DNA of 5,731 nt, from positions 1 to 5,731 of the forward strand of contig JACPBU010000117.1 in NCBI GenBank assembly GCA_016180165.1. The letters are read 5' to 3'. Below are positions 1-4,918 of the stretch, one piece after another; position 1 is the stretch's first letter, and every line of letters begins with the position of its first letter. The notes under the pieces are model-generated. The model searched no databases and had not been told where the DNA came from. It was given only the letters and a program-made list of their open reading frames with translations. The position numbers were made by a program, and so were the translations under genes. Source of the DNA: Candidatus Woesearchaeota archaeon (GTDB lineage Archaea; Nanobdellota; Nanobdellia; Woesearchaeales; JACPBV01).

Positions 1-1524
1 GTCGCTCTTTGCAAAGAAGCCGGAGCTGAAATTAGAGATTGCCTGCGCATTGTTTGCCACATTCCTGAGCGTCTGGCTGAAGACGTTGCTGTTGTTGACA
101 AACCATCGGAACGTCACGTTGCCAGCATCCCCGTCAGGGTCGCTGTAGGCCAGGCTTGCGCTGAGGTCATCGTTTGTTTTTGGGGCTGAATTATTAAGAG
201 CAACAGCAGAAACCGATGGCTGGGTGTTCCCGACAGTGATGTTAGCAGAACCCTGCACAGCACCAAGCAGATTCCCATCCCCCGGGATTACTGTAAACGC
301 CCACTTCTCCCCTTTAGTTGTCAGCGTGTTTGAGACACTGGTGGAATTTCCCAGGGAAGTTTGTTCAATGCCATTCCTGAACCATTTGATGTGGGAGCCC
401 GACTGAGGATCTCCATCTATATCAATAAAGTTGTAAGATGCCTGAAGATTATCGCCTGTCAGCGGCGAGGAGGGCTGGACTTGAGGGCTTGTTGCCGAAG
501 GTGCAGTGTTGACAACGGTTATTACTGGTGAAAAAGATAATAGTGACTTTGCTTCCCCATCTTCCACAAACACGCTCACATTCACCCTGTCGCTTCTGCT
601 GAAGAAGGCTGAGCTGAAATTTGAATCTATCGATGTGCCGTTCGCAACATTCAATATCGTTTGATTAAGCACATTGCTATTGTTGACATGCCATTGGAAC
701 GTCACATTGCCCAAGTCCGCATCTTTATCAGCATATCCCACAGTAGCCCTGATATCTTCATTGGTCTTTGGGTTTGAATTGTTCAGGGAAACCCCTGATG
801 CCGAAGGTGCAGAATTTGCGACAGTTAATACGATGCTCATGTATTCAGGAGAGGTATAAAATAGATCGCTCGCAAAAAGGCTGACGTTGACAGCATCACC
901 TTTGCTGAAATTAGTCTCATCAAGTGAGGATGAGGCTGTTGTTCCATTTGCGATTCCCTGCCTTGTCTGGTTAAACACATTGATGCCGTTGACAAGCCAT
1001 CGGAAAACAAGCACCCCATCATCGAGGTCATGATCAACATAATTTACCGACAGGGAGATATCCTCATCACCTGCCAGGATGCTGTCATTAAACCCGAGAT
1101 TAGATAGGATAGGTATTTGATTGAAGGAAAAATTGATGTCGGTCACTTCAGTGATAGACCCCTGAGAAGCTGGGAGAATAAATCCCCTCAACCCTTGATG
1201 GGTGGAGTTATGGGCATGGACTTCGACGATATCCCCCTCATCTCCGTTGAGGTCGCCGATGAGATAAGCCCCCCTGGGATTGATGGTGACAGTAGAAATA
1301 TTCTGCCCGGTATTGACATTCACGATGTCAACAGGAGTTCCGACAGGGGACCCGACTCCGGGAACCCTGAACACAAAACCCCCAACTGAATAGGAAGACG
1401 GCTCTTGTGCAAAAGTGCTGGATGATAGGGCTATGATGATTATCGAGAAAATAAAGAATACTGATGATAGATGGAATGAGGATGGCAGAGGAGAAGACAG
1501 CGATGTTTTAATCAGTTTATGCAT
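1..1524 (-). CDS. Large secreted Ig/PKD-like repeat surface protein (N-terminal part; C-terminus beyond the left edge)
   Basis: The frame is open for 508 codons and runs off the window with no stop, so the protein is longer than seen. Residues 1-39 look like a Sec signal: basic start MHKLIK, hydrophobic stretch FFIFSIIIIAL, then a probable cleavage after STFA. Residues about 44-137 resemble carboxypeptidase-regulatory-like beta domains (SVGGFVFRVPGVGSPVGTPV...). From residue 138 come about 100-residue beta-sandwich repeats beginning near 138, 239, 341 and 435. Repeats 1, 2 and 4 share the pattern V(T/L)F(R/Q)W.VN..NV..QT and an NFS/F..(S/G)D block; repeat 3 has the WFRNG variant. Many N-x-S/T sequons suggest N-glycosylation. 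Role inferred: extracellular adhesin or envelope protein. The start is uncertain: in-frame ATGs also lie at 1545 and 1659, none with a good ribosome binding site. I prefer 1524 because it gives a normal signal-peptide length. Confidence 0.85.
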   Translation of the reverse strand, partial: MHKLIKTSLSSPLPSSFHLSSVFFIFSIIIIALSSSTFAQEPSSYSVGGFVFRVPGVGSPVGTPVDIVNVNTGQNISTVTINPRGAYLIGDLNGDEGDIVEVHAHNSTHQGLRGFILPASQGSITEVTDINFSFNQIPILSNLGFNDSILAGDEDISLSVNYVDHDLDDGVLVFRWLVNGINVFNQTRQGIANGTTASSSLDETNFSKGDAVNVSLFASDLFYTSPEYMSIVLTVANSAPSASGVSLNNSNPKTNEDIRATVGYADKDADLGNVTFQWHVNNSNVLNQTILNVANGTSIDSNFSSAFFSRSDRVNVSVFVEDGEAKSLLSFSPVITVVNTAPSATSPQVQPSSPLTGDNLQASYNFIDIDGDPQSGSHIKWFRNGIEQTSLGNSTSVSNTLTTKGEKWAFTVIPGDGNLLGAVQGSANITVGNTQPSVSAVALNNSAPKTNDDLSASLAYSDPDGDAGNVTFRWFVNNSNVFSQTLRNVANNAQAISNFSSGFFAKSD

Positions 1525-1691
1525 AGCTCTTAAAGCCTGCCCCATGTTTGAGCCGCCAGGAAAGCCTGCTCTGTTATTACAATAGCAAATTTTAATGCTT
1601 CTCCTGCCTTTTCTTGGAAAAACCAAATTCTTCCCCCCAAATGACGATAAGATTTGCATCCCCCGAATAAAACCGAAAGGAGCCAGCCCCC

Positions 1692-1700
1692 CTTTAAAAA
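1692..1700 (-). promoter_or_regulatory. Possible TATA box of the Ig-repeat surface gene
   Basis: On the minus strand the sequence reads TTTTTAAAG, an acceptable but not ideal archaeal TATA element. Transcription would begin near 1667-1672, giving a leader of about 145 nt to the start at 1524, or a very short leader if the gene starts at 1659. The iteron array lies directly upstream of it. The call rests on motif and position only. Confidence 0.35.
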
Positions 1701-1716
1701 TGATTGCAAGGAATGC

Positions 1717-1780
1717 AGACATCCCCTATAAGAGACATTCCCTATAACGGGAATTCCCTATAAGAGACATTCCCTATAAG
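1717..1780. repeat. Four-copy 16-bp iteron array
   Basis: Four head-to-tail units of exactly 16 bp lie at 1717-1732, 1733-1748, 1749-1764 and 1765-1780. The consensus is AGACATTCCCTATAAG. Every copy keeps CCCTATAA (1724, 1740, 1756, 1772). Unit 1 has one internal change (CATC), unit 2 ends in C, and unit 3 begins GGGAAT instead of AGACAT, creating the perfect palindrome GGGAATTCCC at 1749-1758. The exact spacing with no spacers, and the position upstream of a TATA-like box, suit a multi-site operator for a DNA-binding protein. An origin-type iteron set is the alternative. Confidence 0.85.
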
Positions 1781-1795
1781 GAACCCCCTTATAGG
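1773..1795. repeat. 9-bp perfect inverted repeat closing the iteron array
   Basis: CCTATAAGG (1773-1781) is the exact reverse complement of CCTTATAGG (1787-1795), separated by 5 bases. The left arm is the core of the fourth iteron, so the right arm acts as a fifth iteron core in the opposite orientation. It could be a two-fold protein site or a small hairpin. It is not followed by a T run, so it does not look like a terminator. Confidence 0.75.
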
Positions 1796-1889
1796 ATAAT
1801 AGCTGGATTGTTGGTGCAATAAAACAATGGCTGAAACGATAAGCGCCGGTGTTGTTGGACGATACCCCAAAAAAGCTTAATTGACAAAG

Positions 1890-2972
1890 TTAAGGATTAT
1901 GATTCCAAAGGCAGCTTTTAGCCGTTTTTAGCCAGTAGCCTCTTCCCGGCTCAAGCTCATCGAGGCCGGTTGAAGATGCCCAGCCTAGCTCAGTGCTATA
2001 AAATGCTGATTCATAGAGTCTTGTTTGAGTATTATACCTGAACAGCGATGAGATGCAGCCCGTGTCATTGGTCGGTATTGAACTGTTCAATAAAGCCTTC
2101 TGCCTGTGAGAGAAAAAACCAACAAGGTTAAAGCCCTGCTGAAGCCCAATATCCTGTGAAGAAGCCTGTTTTCCGGTGATAGTAATATTGCATACCCCAT
2201 TTGCCCTGAGCCAATATCCTCTGCCGGGATGCAATGTGGTAAATCCCTGTCCTGAGCCCCACCCAAACTCTGAATCAAAGAGTGCAGCCTGATACCTGCC
2301 CTCAGTTGCATTATAACGATAGATAGTTGTTAGGCAATTTGCCGGCTCCATCACAAAAGGGTTTTCAGCAAGCTCCCAGGAGCTGAGGCTCACAGGAACT
2401 GAGATGAGATTGAAGCCTGAAGCAAGAGCCAGGATGACCTTGAAGGAAAGAGACACATCAACCTTTTCACCCCCGGCATCTTCAGAAAAGACAACAGAAG
2501 TGTTGGTGGTTTTCCCATCAACTTTTAGATCAACGACGGAGCCATTGGTCGGCCCCTCAAGGCAGTAATCTTCAGCTATCGGGTCTGTAGAGCAGGGTAT
2601 GCAGGGAGAATTGCTCAAGCAGGTTGGATCTTCAAGAAACGTCAATGGGTTGTCCATAGGAACAATCACTGAGTAGAAACCATTGGTTGTCGCACCTTGC
2701 CCAAATTCAGTCCCGTTGAATTCTATTGTCACCGGAAGCCCATCGGAAGTATTGATTTCCCCCCAGAACTCGATGGGTATGCCCGGAGGTGCTTCAAGCG
2801 AAAAAACAATGGGAGCTATAATCAGAGATATTGAGAGAAGGAGGAAAAGCTTGCAAAAAAATAATCGTTTACATAACAATCGTGCCCCGTATGACATTCC
2901 GTTCCCATCCCTAATTCCGTTCCCATCACTGTATAATGGATCTCCTGAGAATTTCGCCCCTGTTATGCTCAT
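1890..2972 (-). CDS. Secreted or membrane-anchored surface protein with a beta domain and two GFNLIS/GRGYW repeats
   Basis: This is a complete gene of 360 residues. The start is supported by GGTGG four bases upstream (2977-2981) and a TATA box at the right distance. Residues 1-41 form an unusually long basic N-region, followed by a hydrophobic segment at 42-58 (signal peptide or anchor). Residues 62-177 resemble archaeal Ig-like or carboxypeptidase-regulatory beta domains (IPIEFWGEINTSDGLPVTI..., then SVVDLKVDGK) and contain a four-cysteine insert (118, 124, 127, 137). Two tandem repeats follow at about 184-268 and 277-355. Each has GFNL(I/V), a cysteine before (I/L)(Y/F)RYN, FGW or LGW, then GRGYWL and a second cysteine (213/261 and 306/354), suggesting one disulfide per repeat. 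It probably acts outside the cell; binding partner unknown. A shorter form starting at Met26 (2897) is possible but lacks an obvious ribosome binding site. Confidence 0.88.
   Translation of the reverse strand: MSITGAKFSGDPLYSDGNGIRDGNGMSYGARLLCKRLFFCKLFLLLSISLIIAPIVFSLEAPPGIPIEFWGEINTSDGLPVTIEFNGTEFGQGATTNGFYSVIVPMDNPLTFLEDPTCLSNSPCIPCSTDPIAEDYCLEGPTNGSVVDLKVDGKTTNTSVVFSEDAGGEKVDVSLSFKVILALASGFNLISVPVSLSSWELAENPFVMEPANCLTTIYRYNATEGRYQAALFDSEFGWGSGQGFTTLHPGRGYWLRANGVCNITITGKQASSQDIGLQQGFNLVGFFSHRQKALLNSSIPTNDTGCISSLFRYNTQTRLYESAFYSTELGWASSTGLDELEPGRGYWLKTAKSCLWNHNP
2896..2927 (-). repeat. In-frame 18-bp direct duplication near the protein N-terminus
   Basis: The 14-mer ATTCCGTTCCCATC occurs at 2896-2909 and 2914-2927, a spacing of exactly 18 bp (six codons). 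On the coding strand it encodes two DGNG repeats (residues 16-19 and 22-25) just ahead of the hydrophobic segment of the surface protein. It looks like a recent in-frame slippage duplication that lengthens the region before the signal peptide. Confidence 0.7.
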
Positions 2973-3010
2973 AATCCCACCAAAGCTTTAATTCAGATAA
3001 AATACGGCAG

Positions 3011-3026
3011 GGTTTATATATTTTTT
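3011..3026 (-). promoter_or_regulatory. TATA box of the GFNLIS/GRGYW surface gene (possibly bidirectional)
   Basis: On the minus strand the element reads AAAAAATATATAAACC, about 44 bases before the ATG at 2972. That predicts a start of transcription near 2990 and a leader of about 15-20 nt, with the GGTGG ribosome binding site inside it. Read on the plus strand the same bases give TTTATATA (3013-3020), a textbook archaeal TATA box, which could drive the structured stretch at 3050-3200. Confidence 0.6.
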
Positions 3027-3039
3027 GCTGGTTCCGCTG

Positions 3040-3207
3040 ATTATTCGGAAACTTAAGAACCGTCCCAATAGCAGGCGGGATTCTGTTAATCCTAAGATGG
3101 GGCAGGTGGTTCTAAGTGCTCAATAATTTTCCACTTGAAAAAAAGCAGTTGGCCTTCACCAACAAAATAAAAAAGAGTGGAAACTTTCTGGTATTTAATT
3201 CTTTTTA
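3040..3207 (+). ncRNA. Candidate non-coding RNA between the divergent genes
   Basis: Downstream of the plus-strand TTTATATA at 3013-3020 are two potential folds and then CTTTTT at 3201-3206. In the first fold (3052-3116), AGAACC (3056-3061) pairs with GGTTCT (3108-3113), TCCCA (3063-3067) with TGGGG (3098-3102), and GGATT (3078-3082) with AATCC (3088-3092). In the second (3128-3183), TTTCCACT pairs with AGTGGAAA around an inner GTTGG/CCAAC hairpin. The region has no open frame of note. I match it to no known RNA family; the boundaries are estimates from the TATA box and the T run. Confidence 0.3.
3128..3183 (+). other. Nested hairpin (8-bp outer and 5-bp inner stems)
   Basis: TTTCCACT (3128-3135) is perfectly complementary to AGTGGAAA (3176-3183). 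Inside, GTTGG (3148-3152) pairs with CCAAC (3159-3163) around CCTTCA. The two stems are separated by A-rich internal-loop strands of 12 nt each. The equal strand lengths make it more regular than expected by chance, but it may simply be part of a leader or DNA-level symmetry. Confidence 0.4.
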
Positions 3208-3284
3208 GGGGTAAACGAGGAGAGGGACCCGCAATAGGAGAATCAGCCAATTGACCAAAAAGAAACACCGGTTACCAAAAATAG

Positions 3285-3298
3285 AAATATTTATAAAG
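3285..3298 (+). promoter_or_regulatory. TATA box of the pilin-like cluster
   Basis: AAATATTTATAAAG contains TTTATAAA (3290-3297) with an A/G-rich stretch just upstream that could act as a BRE. Transcription would start near 3316-3322, leaving an A-rich leader of about 115 nt before the pilin-like start at 3437. This is the strongest plus-strand promoter candidate ahead of the cluster. Confidence 0.6.
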
Positions 3299-3370
3299 TA
3301 GCTGAGTAAAGGGGAGATAAAGGTAAACAATACAACAAGAAGATAACATTAAACAATTAGAAGAAAACAT

Positions 3371-3396
3371 AAATGGGTAATATAAATGGGTAATAT
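3371..3396 (+). repeat. 13-bp perfect tandem duplication with duplicated ATG
   Basis: AAATGGGTAATAT occurs twice back to back (3371-3383 and 3384-3396). Each copy carries an ATG. The first opens a six-codon frame (MGNING, 3373-3393, stop TAA). The second (3386) is in frame with the downstream pilin-like gene and would add 17 residues to it. Neither ATG has a good ribosome binding site. Because 13 is not a multiple of three, gain or loss of a copy changes which frame the upstream ATGs read. Confidence 0.8.
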
Positions 3397-3424
3397 AGGT
3401 CATACGAAAGTTCAGCTAAAAAAA

Positions 3425-3432
3425 GAGGTTGA
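3425..3432 (+). promoter_or_regulatory. Ribosome binding site deciding the first pilin-like start
   Basis: GAGGTTGA ends four bases before the ATG at 3437 and matches most of the anti-Shine-Dalgarno complement GAGGTGA. This, and the fit of the resulting protein to a class III signal, favour 3437 over the upstream in-frame ATG at 3386. Confidence 0.65.
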
Positions 3433-3436
3433 AATA

Positions 3437-3922
3437 ATGAAGACCATGAAAAGAGGATCTTTGAGCCTTTCTGTTAATGCAATCGTGATTTTGATTCTCG
3501 CCATCGTTATGCTCGGTCTTGGTTTGGGCTTCATCAAGGGCATGTTCGGCAAAGTGTCATTGCAGCTTGAGCAGCAGGTTTCTGCTGAGCCCATCCCGCA
3601 GGTTCCAACAGGAAATGAGCCAATAACACTCTCCAGGGAAATGCTTGTCTCGACAGCAGGCTCAAAAGAGGTTATCAAAGTTTCAATCCTTAATCCTACA
3701 GACACCATCTGGAATAATGCAAAACCTATCATTGACTGCGGAACTGACCTTTCTATAACTGACCAAAAAGTAAACCCAAGGGATTTAGCCCAGGGGAAGT
3801 TTTTTACCTTTGCTCTCCTTGTTGGAGTTCCTCAGGCACCAGCCAACACCTACCTCTGCAAGATAGCAGTCGAAGGCCAGGCAAAATACTCAAAAGACCT
3901 GACAATAAGGGTTACACAATAA
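3437..3922 (+). CDS. Archaeal pilin-like protein with class III signal, paralog 1
   Basis: The protein has 161 residues. The N-terminus MKTMKRG|SLSLS is a class III (type IV pilin-like) signal: basic residues, a glycine at the expected cleavage point (Gly7), then a hydrophobic helix at 13-33 ending in GLGLGFIKGMFGKVS. An archaeal prepilin peptidase (PibD/FlaK type) would cut after Gly7, and the helix would pack in a filament core or stay in the membrane. The usual Glu at +5 of the mature chain is absent (Ser12). After a short Pro-rich linker (50-62), residues 63-161 form a predicted beta-sandwich (TLSRE..., KVSILNPTD..., LTIRV) with Cys101 and Cys141 placed for one disulfide. It is clearly paralogous to the next gene, most strikingly in the helix. 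Role inferred: pilus subunit or surface protein; no assembly gene is nearby. Confidence 0.85.
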   Translation: MKTMKRGSLSLSVNAIVILILAIVMLGLGLGFIKGMFGKVSLQLEQQVSAEPIPQVPTGNEPITLSREMLVSTAGSKEVIKVSILNPTDTIWNNAKPIIDCGTDLSITDQKVNPRDLAQGKFFTFALLVGVPQAPANTYLCKIAVEGQAKYSKDLTIRVTQ

Positions 3923-3976
3923 GATAATAAACAAAGAAAAGATAATAAACAAAGAAAAGATAATAAACAAAGAAAT
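3921..3976 (+). repeat. Three-copy 18-bp A-rich tandem repeat between the pilin-like genes
   Basis: GATAATAAACAAAGAAAA repeats at 3923-3940, 3941-3958 and 3959-3976, with only the last base of the third copy different. The array begins immediately after the stop codon of the first pilin-like gene. It contains no T run or stem, so it is not a classical terminator. Purine-rich spacing between two cotranscribed genes could affect messenger processing or unwinding; that is speculation. Confidence 0.85.
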
Positions 3977-3987
3977 AAAAAGGTAAG

Positions 3988-4036
3988 ATATAAAAGAAAC
4001 AATAAATAAAAATTACATTAGTTGGAATTTAAAAAA
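3988..4036 (+). promoter_or_regulatory. Possible internal promoter of the second pilin-like gene
   Basis: Two TATA-like stretches lie in the 146-bp gap: GATATAAAAG (3987-3996) and TTTAAAAAAG (4028-4037). Measured to the start at 4069, the second would give a leader of about 15 nt, typical of archaea. The gap is extremely A/T-rich, so such matches are expected by chance. The second gene may equally be read from the promoter at 3290. Confidence 0.3.
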
Positions 4037-4056
4037 GTTCATTAATGAAAACAAAA

Positions 4057-4061
4057 GGTGA
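4057..4061 (+). promoter_or_regulatory. Ribosome binding site before a triple ATG
   Basis: GGTGA lies directly before three consecutive ATG codons (4063, 4066, 4069). Spacing is 1, 4 and 7 bases, so the third ATG has the best spacing. An upstream in-frame ATG at 4045 has no ribosome binding site and would place this motif inside the coding region. Confidence 0.6.
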
Positions 4062-4068
4062 GATGATG

Positions 4069-4590
4069 ATGCAGAAAAAAGGTGCGATTGAGCTTTCAGT
4101 TACCGCAATTGTTGTTTTGATCCTTGCTGTCGTGATGCTCGGTCTGGGATTAGGTTTCGTCAGAGGCATGTTCGGCAAAGTTTCTCAATCTTTTGAAGAG
4201 CAGATAGGGGCAGAGCCTGAGCCGGTCGCTGCCACCGCAGATGACCCATTGACCTTATCGAGGGCAAAGCTCATTGCCAGGCCTAAAGAAAATGTGGTGG
4301 TTAAAGTTAATGTTCTAAATACATTGGGTTCGGACTGGTCATCTGCAAAACCTGCGGTTACATGCAGTGGAGATGCTGGACCAGCTGTCATCCTAACGCC
4401 TACGTCCGTTGCAAAGACGACCATTAAGAGTGGAGAGTCTGGAACATTTAACGTGATTTTAAAAGTTAAGGATACATTTGCTGCAACCGAGAAAGGTATC
4501 CAAATTTGCAAAGTAAATATGCAGGCAGGAACCCCATTGGCAGACGTCACCGGCGGTCCAGAAAAAGAATTTACAGTCGAAATTAGATGA
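4069..4590 (+). CDS. Archaeal pilin-like protein with class III signal, paralog 2
   Basis: The protein has 173 residues from the preferred third ATG; two further in-frame ATGs precede it directly. The N-terminus MQKKG|AIELS has the basic-plus-glycine cleavage site of class III signals (after Gly5), with an acidic Glu8 at +3 of the mature chain, then a hydrophobic helix at 11-30. The helix and following segment (VMLGLGLGF.(K/R)GMFGKVS) nearly match paralog 1, including long identical stretches in the DNA. A linker (47-59) leads to a beta-sandwich domain (60-173) with PLTLSR, KVNVLN and Cys99/Cys147, the same layout as paralog 1 but with longer loops. The conserved helix and diverged head domain suggest two subunits that pack into the same structure while exposing different surfaces. 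The next gene starts 16 bases after the stop, implying cotranscription. Exact function unknown. Confidence 0.87.
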   Translation: MQKKGAIELSVTAIVVLILAVVMLGLGLGFVRGMFGKVSQSFEEQIGAEPEPVAATADDPLTLSRAKLIARPKENVVVKVNVLNTLGSDWSSAKPAVTCSGDAGPAVILTPTSVAKTTIKSGESGTFNVILKVKDTFAATEKGIQICKVNMQAGTPLADVTGGPEKEFTVEIR

Positions 4591-4592
4591 TA

Positions 4593-4599
4593 AGGGTGA
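4593..4599 (+). promoter_or_regulatory. Ribosome binding site of the 71-residue membrane protein
   Basis: AGGGTGA lies seven bases before the ATG at 4607 and just after the stop of the second pilin-like gene. It is the best-placed Shine-Dalgarno sequence in the window and supports both the start and translation of this small gene. Confidence 0.7.
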
Positions 4600-4606
4600 A
4601 AGTAAA

Positions 4607-4822
4607 ATGAAAAAACGCCTTACTCCTAATGAAGAATTTGAAATCATGAAGCTGGTGCTTGACAAGTTTCTTTGGCTCGGGACTGCTATCATGGGCTTTG
4701 GGCTCTACAAGGTTTTCAGCGAACAGGTTGCCCTTCCGGGCATGACGCTCATAATCGTTGGGGCAATTGTTCTTGTTCTGTTCCTCATACTCGTTGTCAA
4801 AGAGTTTGAAGTGATTAAGTAG
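4607..4822 (+). CDS. Small two-helix membrane protein in the pilin-like cluster
   Basis: The protein has 71 residues. A charged N-terminus (MKKRLTPNEEFEIMK) is followed by two hydrophobic segments at about 21-37 and 43-64, with a short SEQVALPG turn between them and a charged tail KEFEVIK. With both ends charged and two helices, it should sit as a hairpin in the membrane. I do not recognise a family. A strong ribosome binding site and 16-base spacing from the upstream pilin-like gene make it very likely a real, cotranscribed gene. By position it could stabilise or anchor the pilin-like proteins, or it could be unrelated; nothing in the sequence decides this. Confidence 0.85.
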   Translation: MKKRLTPNEEFEIMKLVLDKFLWLGTAIMGFGLYKVFSEQVALPGMTLIIVGAIVLVLFLILVVKEFEVIK

Positions 4823-4849
4823 CCAGTCCCCATAATCCCCGATTGATGC

Positions 4850-4877
4850 AATCTCAGTAAAGAGATAATCTCAGTAA
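4850..4877 (+). repeat. 11-bp direct repeat in the gap before the PH-like gene
   Basis: AATCTCAGTAA occurs at 4850-4860 and 4867-4877, a spacing of 17 bp. It lies in the 96-bp gap between the 71-residue membrane protein and the next gene, where I see no clear TATA box. It adds to the set of short local duplications found at the junctions of this cluster. Confidence 0.6.
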
Positions 4878-4918
4878 CAAAATCCTGTCAACAGAGTTTC
4901 AAAAGGTTCTTATTGACG

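Larger units (their letters stand above)
1525..1889. other. Intergenic region between the two minus-strand surface genes
   Basis: This 365-bp gap holds no convincing gene. It contains the iteron array (1717-1780), its inverted partner (1787-1795), a TATA-like box (1692-1700) and pyrimidine/purine-skewed tracts near 1630-1700. On the minus strand a run of six T (1869-1874) lies shortly after the stop of the upstream gene and is a weak terminator candidate. A 17-codon plus-strand frame at 1827-1880 is too short to call. The frame of the downstream surface gene stays open back to a stop at 1726-1728, so part of the gap could be coding if that gene starts at 1545 or 1659. Confidence 0.6.
2973..3436. 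other. Divergent intergenic region with promoters and RNA-like folds
   Basis: This 464-bp gap separates the minus-strand surface gene from the plus-strand pilin-like cluster. No supportable protein gene lies in it. From left to right it holds the ribosome binding site and TATA box of the surface gene, two consecutive potential folds (3052-3116 and 3128-3183), a short T run at 3202-3206, the TATA box of the pilin-like genes (3290-3297), and an A-rich leader with a 13-bp tandem duplication (3371-3396). Confidence 0.7.

Noticed and set aside
224..1389. Plus-strand frames of 60-90 codons within the left surface gene
   Set aside because: They are antisense to a continuous 508-codon frame with clear domain repeats; their products show no sensible composition.
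1717..1795. CRISPR array
   Set aside because: The units are 16 bp and directly adjacent, with no unique spacers between them.
1827..1880. Tiny plus-strand gene of 17 codons with GGTG upstream
   Set aside because: It is too short to separate from chance, encodes no recognisable pattern, and its GGTG lies about 10 bases away with no promoter.
2683..2991. 102-codon plus-strand frame antisense to the second surface gene
   Set aside because: It lies opposite the signal-peptide and beta-domain coding sequence, has no ribosome binding site, and its product resembles no family.
3040..3207. tRNA or split tRNA in the divergent gap
   Set aside because: I found no T-loop GGTTCRAATC, no 7-bp acceptor stem with the right spacing and no anticodon arm; GGTTCT at 3108 pairs elsewhere.
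3386..3436. Upstream start for the first pilin-like protein
   Set aside because: The extra 17 residues would precede the class III signal, the ATG lacks a ribosome binding site, and GAGGTTGA sits properly before 3437.
4185..4692. Minus-strand frames of 77-121 codons under the second pilin-like gene
   Set aside because: They are shadows of a well-supported plus-strand gene with signal, paralog and ribosome binding site.
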